Assembly: GCA_021201185.1 (NCBI GenBank) | Contig: JAJQFJ010000044.1 | Location: forward strand, 1 to 58,747 | Length of the DNA stretch: 58,747 nucleotides | Direction of reading: 5' to 3' | Source of the DNA: Clostridiales bacterium | GTDB lineage: Bacteria > Bacillota > Clostridia > Oscillospirales > Oscillospiraceae | Made by a program: the position numbers and the translations under genes | Part shown: piece by piece, positions 52,138 through 58,747 of the stretch | Layout: every line of letters starts with the position of its first letter | Position numbering within the stretch: position 1 is the stretch's first letter | Notes under the pieces: model-generated | Told to the model about the DNA's origin: nothing | Databases searched by the model: none | Seen by the model: only the letters and a program-made list of their open reading frames with translations

Positions 52138-53061
52138 ATGCCGATCAAAATACCGGATGCACTGCCGGCTGTGGAAATTCTGGGCAGCGAAAATATCTTC
52201 GTCATGACAGAATACCGGGCCATGCATCAGCATATCCGACCCCTGAGCGTCCTGATCCTCAATCTGATGCCCACCAAGATCGTCACCGAGACGCAGATCC
52301 TGCGGAAGCTGTCCAACACGCCCCTGCAAATCGAGGTGGAGCTGCTCCGCACAGCCAGCTACTCCCCCCAGCATGTGGACGCAGACCATCTCAGCTCCTT
52401 CTACCGCACCTTTGCCCAGGTGAAAAACCGCACCTATGACGGCATGATCATCACCGGCGCGCCGGTGGAGAACCGGGACTTCGCTCAGGTGGATTACTGG
52501 CCCGAGCTGTGCGAGATTATGGAGTGGAGCAAAACCAACGTCCATTCCACCCTGCACATCTGCTGGGGCGCTCAGGCGGCGCTGTACTATCACTATGGGA
52601 TTCCCAAGCGCACCCTGCCTCACAAGCTGTTCGGCGTCTTTCCCCATCGGGTCATCAAACGGGAATCTCCCTGGTTCCGGGGCTTTGACGATATCTTTTA
52701 CGCGCCCCACTCCCGGTATACCACCATTCTGCGGGAGGACGTGGAGGCCGTGCCCGAGCTGGGTGTCTATGCCGTCTCCGACGAGGCGGGTATCTTTGCG
52801 CTGAAATCGGAGGACAACCGACATTTCTTCGTCCTGGGCCATCCGGAGTATGACCACAACACTCTGGCGCTGGAGTATCAGCGGGACATCGACCGGGGGC
52901 TGAACATTCAGGTGCCTCAGCACTACTTCCCCAACGACGACCCCACGCAGCAGCCCATCGTGCGCTGGCGCAGTGCCGGGCAGCTGCTCTACACCAACTG
53001 GCTCAACTACTACGTCTACCAGACGACCCCATACAATTTAAAGGATATCGGCCTGCACTGA
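52138..53061 (+). CDS. metAA: Homoserine O-acetyltransferase (MetA family)
   Basis: The 307-residue enzyme starts [20 protein letters not shown] and has [13 protein letters not shown], the nucleophile Cys142 in [18 protein letters not shown], and His/Glu in [12 protein letters not shown]. Residue 111, which sets acyl-CoA choice, is Glu (TGAPVEN) rather than Gly, pointing to acetyl-CoA as donor despite the succinyltransferase-type fold. It performs the first step of methionine synthesis from homoserine. It is monocistronic with a terminator at 53103. Confidence 0.95.
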   Translation: MPIKIPDALPAVEILGSENIFVMTEYRAMHQHIRPLSVLILNLMPTKIVTETQILRKLSNTPLQIEVELLRTASYSPQHVDADHLSSFYRTFAQVKNRTYDGMIITGAPVENRDFAQVDYWPELCEIMEWSKTNVHSTLHICWGAQAALYYHYGIPKRTLPHKLFGVFPHRVIKRESPWFRGFDDIFYAPHSRYTTILREDVEAVPELGVYAVSDEAGIFALKSEDNRHFFVLGHPEYDHNTLALEYQRDIDRGLNIQVPQHYFPNDDPTQQPIVRWRSAGQLLYTNWLNYYVYQTTPYNLKDIGLH

Positions 53062-53102
53062 GCAGCGGCTCCTGCTACAGGCATCCGGTCCGTGCAAAGC
53101 TG

Positions 53103-53128
53103 ACCACCCGTCTGACGGGTGGTTTTTG
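53103..53128 (+). terminator. Terminator after metA
   Basis: ACCACCCGT and ACGGGTGGT pair around CTG and are followed by TTTTGC. Confidence 0.85.
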
Positions 53129-53165
53129 CATGCGAGACGGCGCTGGTTGTCTTCATCTTTCCGGA

Positions 53166-53194
53166 TTGACTTCTCTCCCCCTGGCTGTTATAAT
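53166..53194 (+). promoter_or_regulatory. Promoter of the NCS2 permease gene
   Basis: TTGACT at 53166-53171 and TATAAT at 53189-53194 with a 17-bp spacer, leaving a leader of about 140 nt. Confidence 0.75.
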
Positions 53195-53229
53195 AACGGT
53201 GGTAGGCAAAATTACAGACGATGTGACGA

Positions 53230-53268
53230 GGCATGACAAGGAAAAAATCCCGATCATGCCCTTTTTTT
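53230..53268 (+). terminator. Attenuator-like terminator inside the NCS2 leader
   Basis: GGCATGA (53230-53236) pairs with TCATGCC (53254-53260), with an inner GGA/TCC pair, followed by C and seven T. It lies between promoter and start codon, so it can only matter as a regulated or constitutive attenuator. No known riboswitch aptamer precedes it. Confidence 0.65.
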
Positions 53269-53339
53269 CGTGTTTGTACGCCTTACCGGTACACTTCCAT
53301 TTTGTACCCCGCAGCCTATTCGAGAAAGAAGGAGCGATC

Positions 53340-54788
53340 ATGGCAAAAGAGAAGAAAACCACCGTCTATTCCACTCCCTACGACCTGGACGGCCGTCTGC
53401 CTCTGCGTCAGGCTATCCCCCTGGGCCTGCAGCATGTGCTGGCAATGTTCGTAGGCAACCTGACCCCGCTGCTGTCCGTCATGGCCATCTGCGGCATCAC
53501 TGTCCAGGACTACGCCGCCCTCCGCATCTCCCTGCTCCAGAACGCCATGCTGGTGGCCGGTCTGGTCACCCTGGTGCAGCTTTTCCCCATCGGGCCGGTC
53601 GGCTCCCGGCTTCCCATCGTCATGGGCACCAGCTCCGGCTTTATCGGTATGAATAACAGCATCGCCGCCAGCATGATGGCGGGCGTAGCCGCCGGGACCA
53701 TCTCCACCAGCGTGGAGGCGGGCATCTATGCCTATGGCGCGATCATGGGGGCCTGCCTCATCGGCGGCCTCTGGGAGGGCGCTCTGGGCCTGTGCATCAA
53801 GCCCCTGCGCAAGTTCCTGCCCCCGGTGGTCACCGGAACGGTGGTCATGGCCATCGGCCTGAGCCTGCTGAGCGTGGGCATCAACTTCTTCGGCGGCGGC
53901 AACTCCAATCCCGACTTCGGCTCCACCACCAACCTGCTGCTGGGCCTGTTCGTCCTGGTGGTCATCATCTGTGTGAAGCATTTCGGCAAGGGCCTTGTCT
54001 CCCAGATGGCCATTCTCATCGGCATTATCGCCGGATACATTGTGGCGACCATCATGGGCTTCGTCCTTCCCACCACCTACACGGTGGACGGCGTGGAGTA
54101 CACCTACTCCTGGGTGGTCCAGTGGAGTCAGGTGGCGGATGCGGCCTGGTTCGCCCTCCCCAGCCTGATGCCTGTGGCCTATCAGTTTAACATCTCCGCC
54201 ATCCTGCCCATGCTGGTCATGTTCGTCGTCACCGCCGTGGAGACGGTGGGCGACACCGCCGGCGTCACCGAGGGCGGCCTGGGCCGGGAGCCCAGCGACA
54301 AGGAGCTGGCCGGCTCCGTCCTCTGCGACGGCATTGGCTCCTCCTTTGCCTCTCTGTTCGGCGTCCTGCCCAACACCTCCTTCTCTCAGAATGTGGGCCT
54401 GGTGGGCATCACCAAGGTGGTCAACCGGTTCGCCGTGGCCTGCGGTGCCATTTTCCTGGTGATCTGCGGCCTGTTCCCCAAGGTGGGCGCTATCGTCTCC
54501 ATCATGCCCCAGAGCGTGCTGGGCGGCGCCGCCGTCATGATGTTTGCCTCCATCGTCATCTCCGGCATCAACCTGATCACCAAGGAGCCCCTTACCGGCC
54601 GGAACACCACCATCGTGGCTATCGCTCTGGGCCTGGGCTACGGCCTCGGCTCCCACAGCACTGCCCTCCAGTTCATGCCTGACTTCATCTCCACCCTGTT
54701 CGGCGAGAGCGGCATCGTCCCCGCCTTCCTGGTGGCCGTCATCCTGAACCTGGTGCTGCCCAAGGACGTGGATCAGGTCGAGCCATAA
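53340..54788 (+). CDS. NCS2-family nucleobase:cation symporter (xanthine/uracil permease)
   Basis: The 482-residue protein has the NCS2 signature ILPMLVMFVVTAVETVGDTAG with the key Glu in transmembrane segment 8, GLGREPSDKELAGSVLCDG and LFGVLPNTSFSQNVGLVGIT, plus about fourteen helices. These carriers import uracil, xanthine or uric acid with protons. The ETVGDTAG and NTSFSQNVG motifs favour the xanthine/urate branch. ATG 53340 follows AAGGAG; earlier in-frame codons lie in the attenuator leader. It is monocistronic. Confidence 0.93.
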   Translation: MAKEKKTTVYSTPYDLDGRLPLRQAIPLGLQHVLAMFVGNLTPLLSVMAICGITVQDYAALRISLLQNAMLVAGLVTLVQLFPIGPVGSRLPIVMGTSSGFIGMNNSIAASMMAGVAAGTISTSVEAGIYAYGAIMGACLIGGLWEGALGLCIKPLRKFLPPVVTGTVVMAIGLSLLSVGINFFGGGNSNPDFGSTTNLLLGLFVLVVIICVKHFGKGLVSQMAILIGIIAGYIVATIMGFVLPTTYTVDGVEYTYSWVVQWSQVADAAWFALPSLMPVAYQFNISAILPMLVMFVVTAVETVGDTAGVTEGGLGREPSDKELAGSVLCDGIGSSFASLFGVLPNTSFSQNVGLVGITKVVNRFAVACGAIFLVICGLFPKVGAIVSIMPQSVLGGAAVMMFASIVISGINLITKEPLTGRNTTIVAIALGLGYGLGSHSTALQFMPDFISTLFGESGIVPAFLVAVILNLVLPKDVDQVEP

Positions 54789-54828
54789 GTCCCGCTTACC
54801 TCATCCTGTGACAATATGACAGACAGAA

Positions 54829-54868
54829 AGCGGCCCCTGTGGAACCCGTATGCTCCACAGGGGCCGCT
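54829..54868. terminator. Bidirectional terminator
   Basis: GCGGCCCCTGTGGA and TCCACAGGGGCCGC form a 14-bp perfect stem between the convergent permease and thioesterase genes; minus-strand continuation is TTTCTG. Confidence 0.8.
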
Positions 54869-54879
54869 GTTCGTTTCGC

Positions 54880-55311
54880 TCACTCGCTCTTCCGGGCGGC
54901 CAGGGCCTCGCGGAAGATGGCGTCATAATCCGGAGCCGCCTTCCGCAGGATGATGGGCTTGTAGTCCCGGTTTACAAAGCAATGGCTGCTGGTGCCGGTG
55001 CAGCGCAGCTCATCGGTTTCGTCGTTGTATACCCGGTAGCTGACGGTGAAGCGGACGCTGTTGTAAGCCTCCAGCTGCGACTCAATGCGCACCCGTTCCT
55101 TGAACCGGGTCATGGTCTTGTACTCCGCCGTCACCCCGATCACCGGGATGATGATGCCCCGGGCCTCCATGGCGTCGTAGGGGATGCCCATCTGCTCCAG
55201 CCAGTCGATCCGGGCCTCCTCGAACCAGCGGATATAGTTGGAGTGGTGCACCACCGCCATCTGGTCTGTCTCGTAGTATTTTGCATCGTGAAAATAGGGC
55301 TTCGTCTCCAT
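54880..55311 (-). CDS. YbgC/FadM-like acyl-CoA thioesterase
   Basis: The 143-residue hot-dog-fold protein has the 4HBT signature YYETDQMAVVHHSNYIRWFEEARIDWL (shown by the Asp and the HHSNY segment near residues 16-26) and EYKTMTRFKERVRIES. It hydrolyses acyl-CoA thioesters, exact substrate unknown. It is the last gene of the flavin reductase-hflX-yigZ set, 21 bp after yigZ. Confidence 0.88.
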   Translation of the reverse strand: METKPYFHDAKYYETDQMAVVHHSNYIRWFEEARIDWLEQMGIPYDAMEARGIIIPVIGVTAEYKTMTRFKERVRIESQLEAYNSVRFTVSYRVYNDETDELRCTGTSSHCFVNRDYKPIILRKAAPDYDAIFREALAARKSE

Positions 55312-55332
55312 GAGATACCTCTCCTGTCTGCT

Positions 55333-55977
55333 TTACCGCTTTCCGGCACGACCCACCGGAACGGCTTTCATTGCCTCGCCGGTGATCCGGGCCTGGACGC
55401 TGCCCGCCGTCAGGTCGCGCAGCTGGGCGGGGAACGCCCCCGCCTGCTCCTCCGGGAGCAGGGCCTTTACCGTCACCTCTGCGCCGTATTCCGTGTCCAG
55501 CACGACCCCCTGACGGCTCTCCACCTCCAGCTGTATCCGGCTGAGCCACCGATAGCCGCAGGGGATGGAAAATTCCACCCATCGGCGCACGGCGGAGATT
55601 CCGGCGGCATCCAGGGCGTCCCTGGCGGAGCGGGTATAGGCCCGGAGCAGTCCCCCGGCCCCCAGCAGCACCCCGCCGAAGTACCGGGTCACCACGCACA
55701 CCGCGTCGGTGACGCCCTCCTTTTGCAGCACTCCCAGCATGGGCTGTCCTGCCGTACCCTGTGGCTCCCCGTCGTCGGAGTAGCGGACGATGCTGCCCTC
55801 TCGGATGACATAACACCAGCAATTATGTCGCGCATCGTGGTATTGCTTTTTCATCTGCTGGACAAAGGCCCGGGCCTGCTCCTCGTCGGTCACGTGGACC
55901 AGGTGGCCCAGGAACCGGGAGCGCTTTTCGGTGAACTCCGTCTCCCCCCGCCCGGTGGGGATGTAATATTCCTCCAC
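55333..55977 (-). CDS. YigZ/IMPACT family protein
   Basis: The 214-residue protein starts at GTG 55977 (EEYYIPTGRGETEFTEKRSR), with the IMPACT domain signature ARHNCWCYVIREG, DDGEPQGTAGQPML and TRYFGGVLLGAGGL, then a C-terminal DUF1949-type domain. IMPACT proteins are linked to translation control, biochemical role unsettled in bacteria. Its start lies 2 bp after the hflX stop, so coupling is likely. Confidence 0.92.
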   Translation of the reverse strand: MEEYYIPTGRGETEFTEKRSRFLGHLVHVTDEEQARAFVQQMKKQYHDARHNCWCYVIREGSIVRYSDDGEPQGTAGQPMLGVLQKEGVTDAVCVVTRYFGGVLLGAGGLLRAYTRSARDALDAAGISAVRRWVEFSIPCGYRWLSRIQLEVESRQGVVLDTEYGAEVTVKALLPEEQAGAFPAQLRDLTAGSVQARITGEAMKAVPVGRAGKR

Positions 55978-55979
55978 GG

Positions 55980-57293
55980 TCAGTCCTCCCAGCCCTCAGT
56001 CTTTTGGGGGAGGGGCGGCCACACATAGTCCCGCACCTGCCCCAGCACCCGGGGGCTACACCGGGCGGAGACCTGGATGGTGTCGGCGTACTCCACGCTG
56101 TCCACGGCGGCCTCCCGGTAGAGCAGGTCGAGGACGCTTCCCTTGTCATAGGGCAGGCGAAGCTCCACCGACCGTATCCCACAGTCCAGGTGTCTGCCGA
56201 TGGCGGCAAGCAGGTCGTCCAGGCCCTCTCCGGTTTTGGCGGAGATGCAGACGATGTTCTCCCCGTGGGGCAGGATCTCATCAGGGCACAGGTCGCATTT
56301 GTTGAACACGTCCAGCCGGGGGGTCTGCTCCGCTCCCAGCTCCCGGATCAGATTTTCCACCACCTCTGCCTGGTCCCGCCAGTCCTCCCGGGAGGCGTCG
56401 ATGACGTGGAGCAGCAGGTCGGCGTAGGTCAGCTCCTCCAGGGTGGCCTGAAACGCCTTCACCAGGGTGTGGGGCAGCTTGTGGATAAAACCCACCGTGT
56501 CCGAGAGCAGCACCGTCAGGGTGTCGGAGATCTCCAGAGTACGGGTGGTGGTGTCCAGGGTGTCGAACAGCCGGTCGTTGGCGGGGATGCCTGCGCCGGT
56601 CAGGGCGTTGAGCAGGGTGGACTTTCCCGCATTGGTGTAGCCCACGATGGCCACCACCGGCACCTCGTTCTTCTCCCGCCGCTCCCGCTGGACGGCCCGC
56701 ACCCGGCGGACCTCCTTTAAGTCCTCCTCCAGCCGGGTGATCTTCCGGCGGATGTGCCGCCGGTCGGTCTCCAGCTGAGTCTCGCCGGGGCCCCGGGTGC
56801 CGATGGGGGACTTGCCGCCGGAGGCGGTCTGTCGGACCAGATGGCCCCACATGCCCGTCAGCCGGGGGAGAATATACTTGTACTGGGCCAGCTCCACCTG
56901 GAGACGGCCCTCCTTTGTTCTGGCACGCTTGGCGAAGATGTCCAGGATCAGCCCCTCACGGTCCATGACCTGCACCCCCACCAGCTCGGTGAGCACCCGG
57001 ACCTGAGTAGGGGAGAGGGCGTTGTCAAAGATGACCAGGTCGGCCTCCAGGGTCTGCACCAGCTCCTTCAGCTCCAGAGCCTTGCCCTCTCCCAGGAAGC
57101 TCCCGGGGTCGGGGGTCTCCCGGTTCTGGAGCATGGTGCCTACGCAGGTGCCCCCTGCCGTCTCCAGCAGGGCCTCCAGCTCCGCCATGCTCTCCTCGGT
57201 GACCGTTTCGCCCACGCTCTGCCGGGTGGCGTTCAGGCCCACCAGAATGGCCCGGTTGATCTCGCCCTCTTTGATGCTGTCAAATTCCGTCAT
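55980..57293 (-). CDS. hflX: Ribosome-associated GTPase HflX
   Basis: The 437-residue GTPase has the HflX N-terminal domain with DNALSPTQVRVL and GKSPIGTRGPGETQLETDRR, then the G domain: G1 GYTNAGKSTLLNALTGA, G2 TLDTTTRTL, G3 DTVGFI and G4 NKCD. HflX splits stalled ribosomes in stress. The start follows CGGAGGAACG. It is followed directly by yigZ and preceded by a flavin reductase gene at 54 bp. Confidence 0.96.
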   Translation of the reverse strand: MTEFDSIKEGEINRAILVGLNATRQSVGETVTEESMAELEALLETAGGTCVGTMLQNRETPDPGSFLGEGKALELKELVQTLEADLVIFDNALSPTQVRVLTELVGVQVMDREGLILDIFAKRARTKEGRLQVELAQYKYILPRLTGMWGHLVRQTASGGKSPIGTRGPGETQLETDRRHIRRKITRLEEDLKEVRRVRAVQRERREKNEVPVVAIVGYTNAGKSTLLNALTGAGIPANDRLFDTLDTTTRTLEISDTLTVLLSDTVGFIHKLPHTLVKAFQATLEELTYADLLLHVIDASREDWRDQAEVVENLIRELGAEQTPRLDVFNKCDLCPDEILPHGENIVCISAKTGEGLDDLLAAIGRHLDCGIRSVELRLPYDKGSVLDLLYREAAVDSVEYADTIQVSARCSPRVLGQVRDYVWPPLPQKTEGWED

Positions 57294-57347
57294 GCGTTCC
57301 TCCGTGTGTCGTCTCTCTCATCCCCACAGCAGCAGGGATTCCTCGTT

Positions 57348-57854
57348 TCACTCCGCCTCGTAGGCCTCTACGATCTGGCCGATATAGATGTCGTGAAAAT
57401 CCCGCTCTGGGTAGCACCGCTCTATCACCGCCTCATCCAGGATGCAGTCCGGGTCCATCCGCTGGCAGAACTGCTTTTTCACCACCAGCACCAGCTCTGC
57501 CTGGGCCACATAGGGGACGCCGCTGTCTGTAAAGGCAGGGGTCAGGCCGGTGGCGGCCCATTTGTCCCCGTCCCGCCCGGAGTGGCTGCCGCAGTAGCCC
57601 AGAGCCTTCCGGTAGTCCTCTGGCAGGAAGGAGAGGGTAAAATACGCCTCCCGGTCGAGAAACTCGTGGGTGTACCGCTGGGGCCGGATATAGGCGGTGG
57701 CCGCCGGATTGCCCCACAGCACCCCCAGGCCGCCCCAGCTGGCGGTCATGGTGTTGCAGCTCTCCCGGTTGCCGGCGGTGACCAGCATCCACTGCTTGCC
57801 GATGGCGCGAAATACGTTCTGGTTCAGCTGCTCTACGTCGATTTTCTGTAACAT
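57348..57854 (-). CDS. Flavin reductase-like FMN-binding protein
   Basis: The 168-residue protein has TAGNRESCNTMTASWGGLG and TAYIRPQRYTHEFLDREAYF, the FMN-binding split-barrel pattern of flavin reductase-domain proteins, followed by SFLPEDYRKALGYCGSHSGR. Such proteins reduce flavin or act as small flavoproteins in anaerobes. The substrate is unknown. The start follows GGAGGTC. It heads the hflX cluster. Confidence 0.88.
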   Translation of the reverse strand: MLQKIDVEQLNQNVFRAIGKQWMLVTAGNRESCNTMTASWGGLGVLWGNPAATAYIRPQRYTHEFLDREAYFTLSFLPEDYRKALGYCGSHSGRDGDKWAATGLTPAFTDSGVPYVAQAELVLVVKKQFCQRMDPDCILDEAVIERCYPERDFHDIYIGQIVEAYEAE

Positions 57855-57952
57855 GGCGATGACCTCCTGAAAAATCAGTTTCTATTATTATAGCACAGAC
57901 GGGGCGGGATGTAACCGGTGAAGGGAAGCATTATCCCCCAAAAAGCCAAACA

Positions 57953-57981
57953 AAAACCCGCACCGGAATCCGATGCGGGTT
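57953..57981 (-). terminator. Terminator after rpmE
   Basis: On the minus strand ACCCGCATCGG and CCGGTGCGGGT pair around ATT and are followed by TTTTG. Confidence 0.8.
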
Positions 57982-57991
57982 ATCGTCCAGC

Positions 57992-58192
57992 TTACTTGAG
58001 ACCGTACTTCTTGTTGAAGCGGCTCACGCGACCGCCAGTATCCACCATTTTCTGCTTGCCAGTGAAAAAGGGGTGACACTTGGCGCAAACTTCCACACGG
58101 ATGTCCTTCTTGGTGGAGCCGGTAGGATAGACCGCACCACAAGCGCAACGGATGGTGGTCTGCTGATAATCAGGATGAATTCCTGCCTTCAT
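57992..58192 (-). CDS. rpmE: Ribosomal protein L31, zinc-binding type
   Basis: The 66-residue protein starts [19 protein letters not shown] and has [16 protein letters not shown] and [14 protein letters not shown]. The cysteines (C-x-C then C-x2-C) are the zinc ligands of the C+ form. ATG 58192 is preferred over GTG 58201 because AGAGGTG lies 6 bp before the ATG. Monocistronic with its own promoter and terminator. Confidence 0.96.
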   Translation of the reverse strand: MKAGIHPDYQQTTIRCACGAVYPTGSTKKDIRVEVCAKCHPFFTGKQKMVDTGGRVSRFNKKYGLK

Positions 58193-58263
58193 GATGTTCA
58201 CCTCTTTCGATGTTCAACGTTATACATATATGAGAATTGCGTTTTTCTCACAGAGCGGAAATT

Positions 58264-58292
58264 ATGATATCACACTCCTACGGAAATTGCAA
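58264..58292 (-). promoter_or_regulatory. Promoter of rpmE
   Basis: On the minus strand TTGCAA (58292-58287) and TATCAT (58269-58264) with a 17-bp spacer. Confidence 0.7.
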
Positions 58293-58330
58293 CTCTTTTT
58301 CCCGCTTTTTTCAAAATTTTTTGTTGCCGC

Positions 58331-58747
58331 TCACAGCTCCCAGCCCCGGCCCAGACGGAAATACCACAGTACCTTCCGCACCACCGGACGGCCGAAAATC
58401 TGTTCCAGCGCCCAGGCGTAGCCCTCCAGCTGACCCCGATAGCCCTCGCTGTGAGCCTGTAGCTCAGACGGGCGCACATGGTCGGTTTTGAAATCCACCA
58501 CCGTCAGCCCCTCCGGCCCGGTGAAGCAGCAGTCCACCACGCCCTGGAGCATCACCTGCTCTCCTGCCGGGGCCTGGGGGAAGAACCGTTCCGCCGGGGC
58601 AAAGAGGGAGAATTTGAACTCCCGCCGGAGGTCGGGGGCGGCGGCCGCCGCCCGGCCCAGGGAGGGGGCAAAGAAACCCACCCCCAAGGACGGCGCCCCC
58701 CGGTACCCCAACGCCCGGGGCAGCCAATTTACCGGCACCCCCCCGTA
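58331..58747 (-). CDS. addA: AddA helicase-nuclease, C-terminal fragment at window edge
   Basis: The frame enters from the right edge and ends at 58331. It contains REFKFSLFAPAERFFP, the PD-(D/E)XK nuclease core VMLQGVVDCCFTGPEGLTVV followed by DFKTDHV, and YRGQLEGYAWALEQIFGRPV with the Gln-Tyr motif. This is the C-terminal RecB-like nuclease of AddA, the AddAB double-strand break resection enzyme. Only about 138 residues are visible. UvrD-type helicase motifs lie outside the window. Confidence 0.88.
   Translation of the reverse strand, partial: YGGVPVNWLPRALGYRGAPSLGVGFFAPSLGRAAAAAPDLRREFKFSLFAPAERFFPQAPAGEQVMLQGVVDCCFTGPEGLTVVDFKTDHVRPSELQAHSEGYRGQLEGYAWALEQIFGRPVVRKVLWYFRLGRGWEL

Noticed and set aside
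53195..53339. Classical purine riboswitch before the NCS2 permease
   Set aside because: The conserved purine aptamer loops are not present; only a terminator hairpin is seen, reported as an unexplained attenuator instead.

Overview
The window is a GC-rich (about 60 percent) chromosomal segment of a Gram-positive anaerobe, most likely a gut Oscillospiraceae-type clostridium (Flavonifractor/Lawsonibacter-like). Supporting signs are a T-box leader, IreB, AddA, a reverse rubrerythrin with rubredoxin, a Spo0A-like gene, a SpoVT domain, meso-diaminopimelate enzymes (MurE with DNPR, DapF) and agr-type LytTR/GHKL regulators. No tRNA, rRNA or CRISPR array was seen. Taxonomy is inferred from gene content only.

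Region by region. 1-5.8 kb: a locus that looks built for galloyl esters or related phenolics: esterase and GPH symporter on the minus strand, a divergent LysR regulator coupled to an LpdD-like protein, then a subtype B tannase. 5.85-11 kb: SPFH membrane protein plus ribbon-helix-helix regulator, tsaE-tsaB-upp, and glmS. 11.1-11.95 kb: rubrerythrin-rubredoxin. 12.05-19.6 kb: a T-box-controlled branched-chain amino acid operon with two acetolactate synthases (ilvB-ilvN twice), ilvC and ilvD. 19.67 kb: ireB.

20.1-33.9 kb is a mosaic island. It opens with a large serine recombinase fused in frame to the SpoVT C-terminal region, followed by remnants of integrative elements (truncated primase, LysR and YolD-like genes, a Y-family polymerase, later TnpV). 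In its centre sits a LytTR/GHKL two-component system driving a membrane-anchored GH3 glycosidase and an esterase. A roughly 50-bp sequence recurs in inverted orientation near both ends of this central part.

33.9-45 kb is mostly housekeeping: nnrD, a YdcC-like lipoprotein and alr; a phosphohexomutase; a small protein with an NlpC/P60 hydrolase; a DtxR-type regulator; a frameshifted Spo0A paralogue; and dapF-murE. Two 160-bp near-identical repeats flank the NlpC/P60 unit. 45.1-51.9 kb is a second LytTR/GHKL module controlling a GH43 and a GH3 enzyme; that GH3 gene carries one in-frame amber codon. Both modules share a candidate LytTR-type direct-repeat operator at the same distance from the -10 box. 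52-58.7 kb holds metA (acetyl-CoA type), an NCS2 permease behind an attenuator-like leader, the flavin reductase-hflX-yigZ-thioesterase cluster, rpmE and the 3' end of addA.

The most unusual items are the recombinase-SpoVT fusion, the paired LytTR-glycosidase modules with a common operator, the amber-interrupted GH3, the poly-G frameshift in a Spo0A paralogue whose receiver lacks the phosphoacceptor Asp, and the tannase/LpdD locus with matching LysR half-sites.
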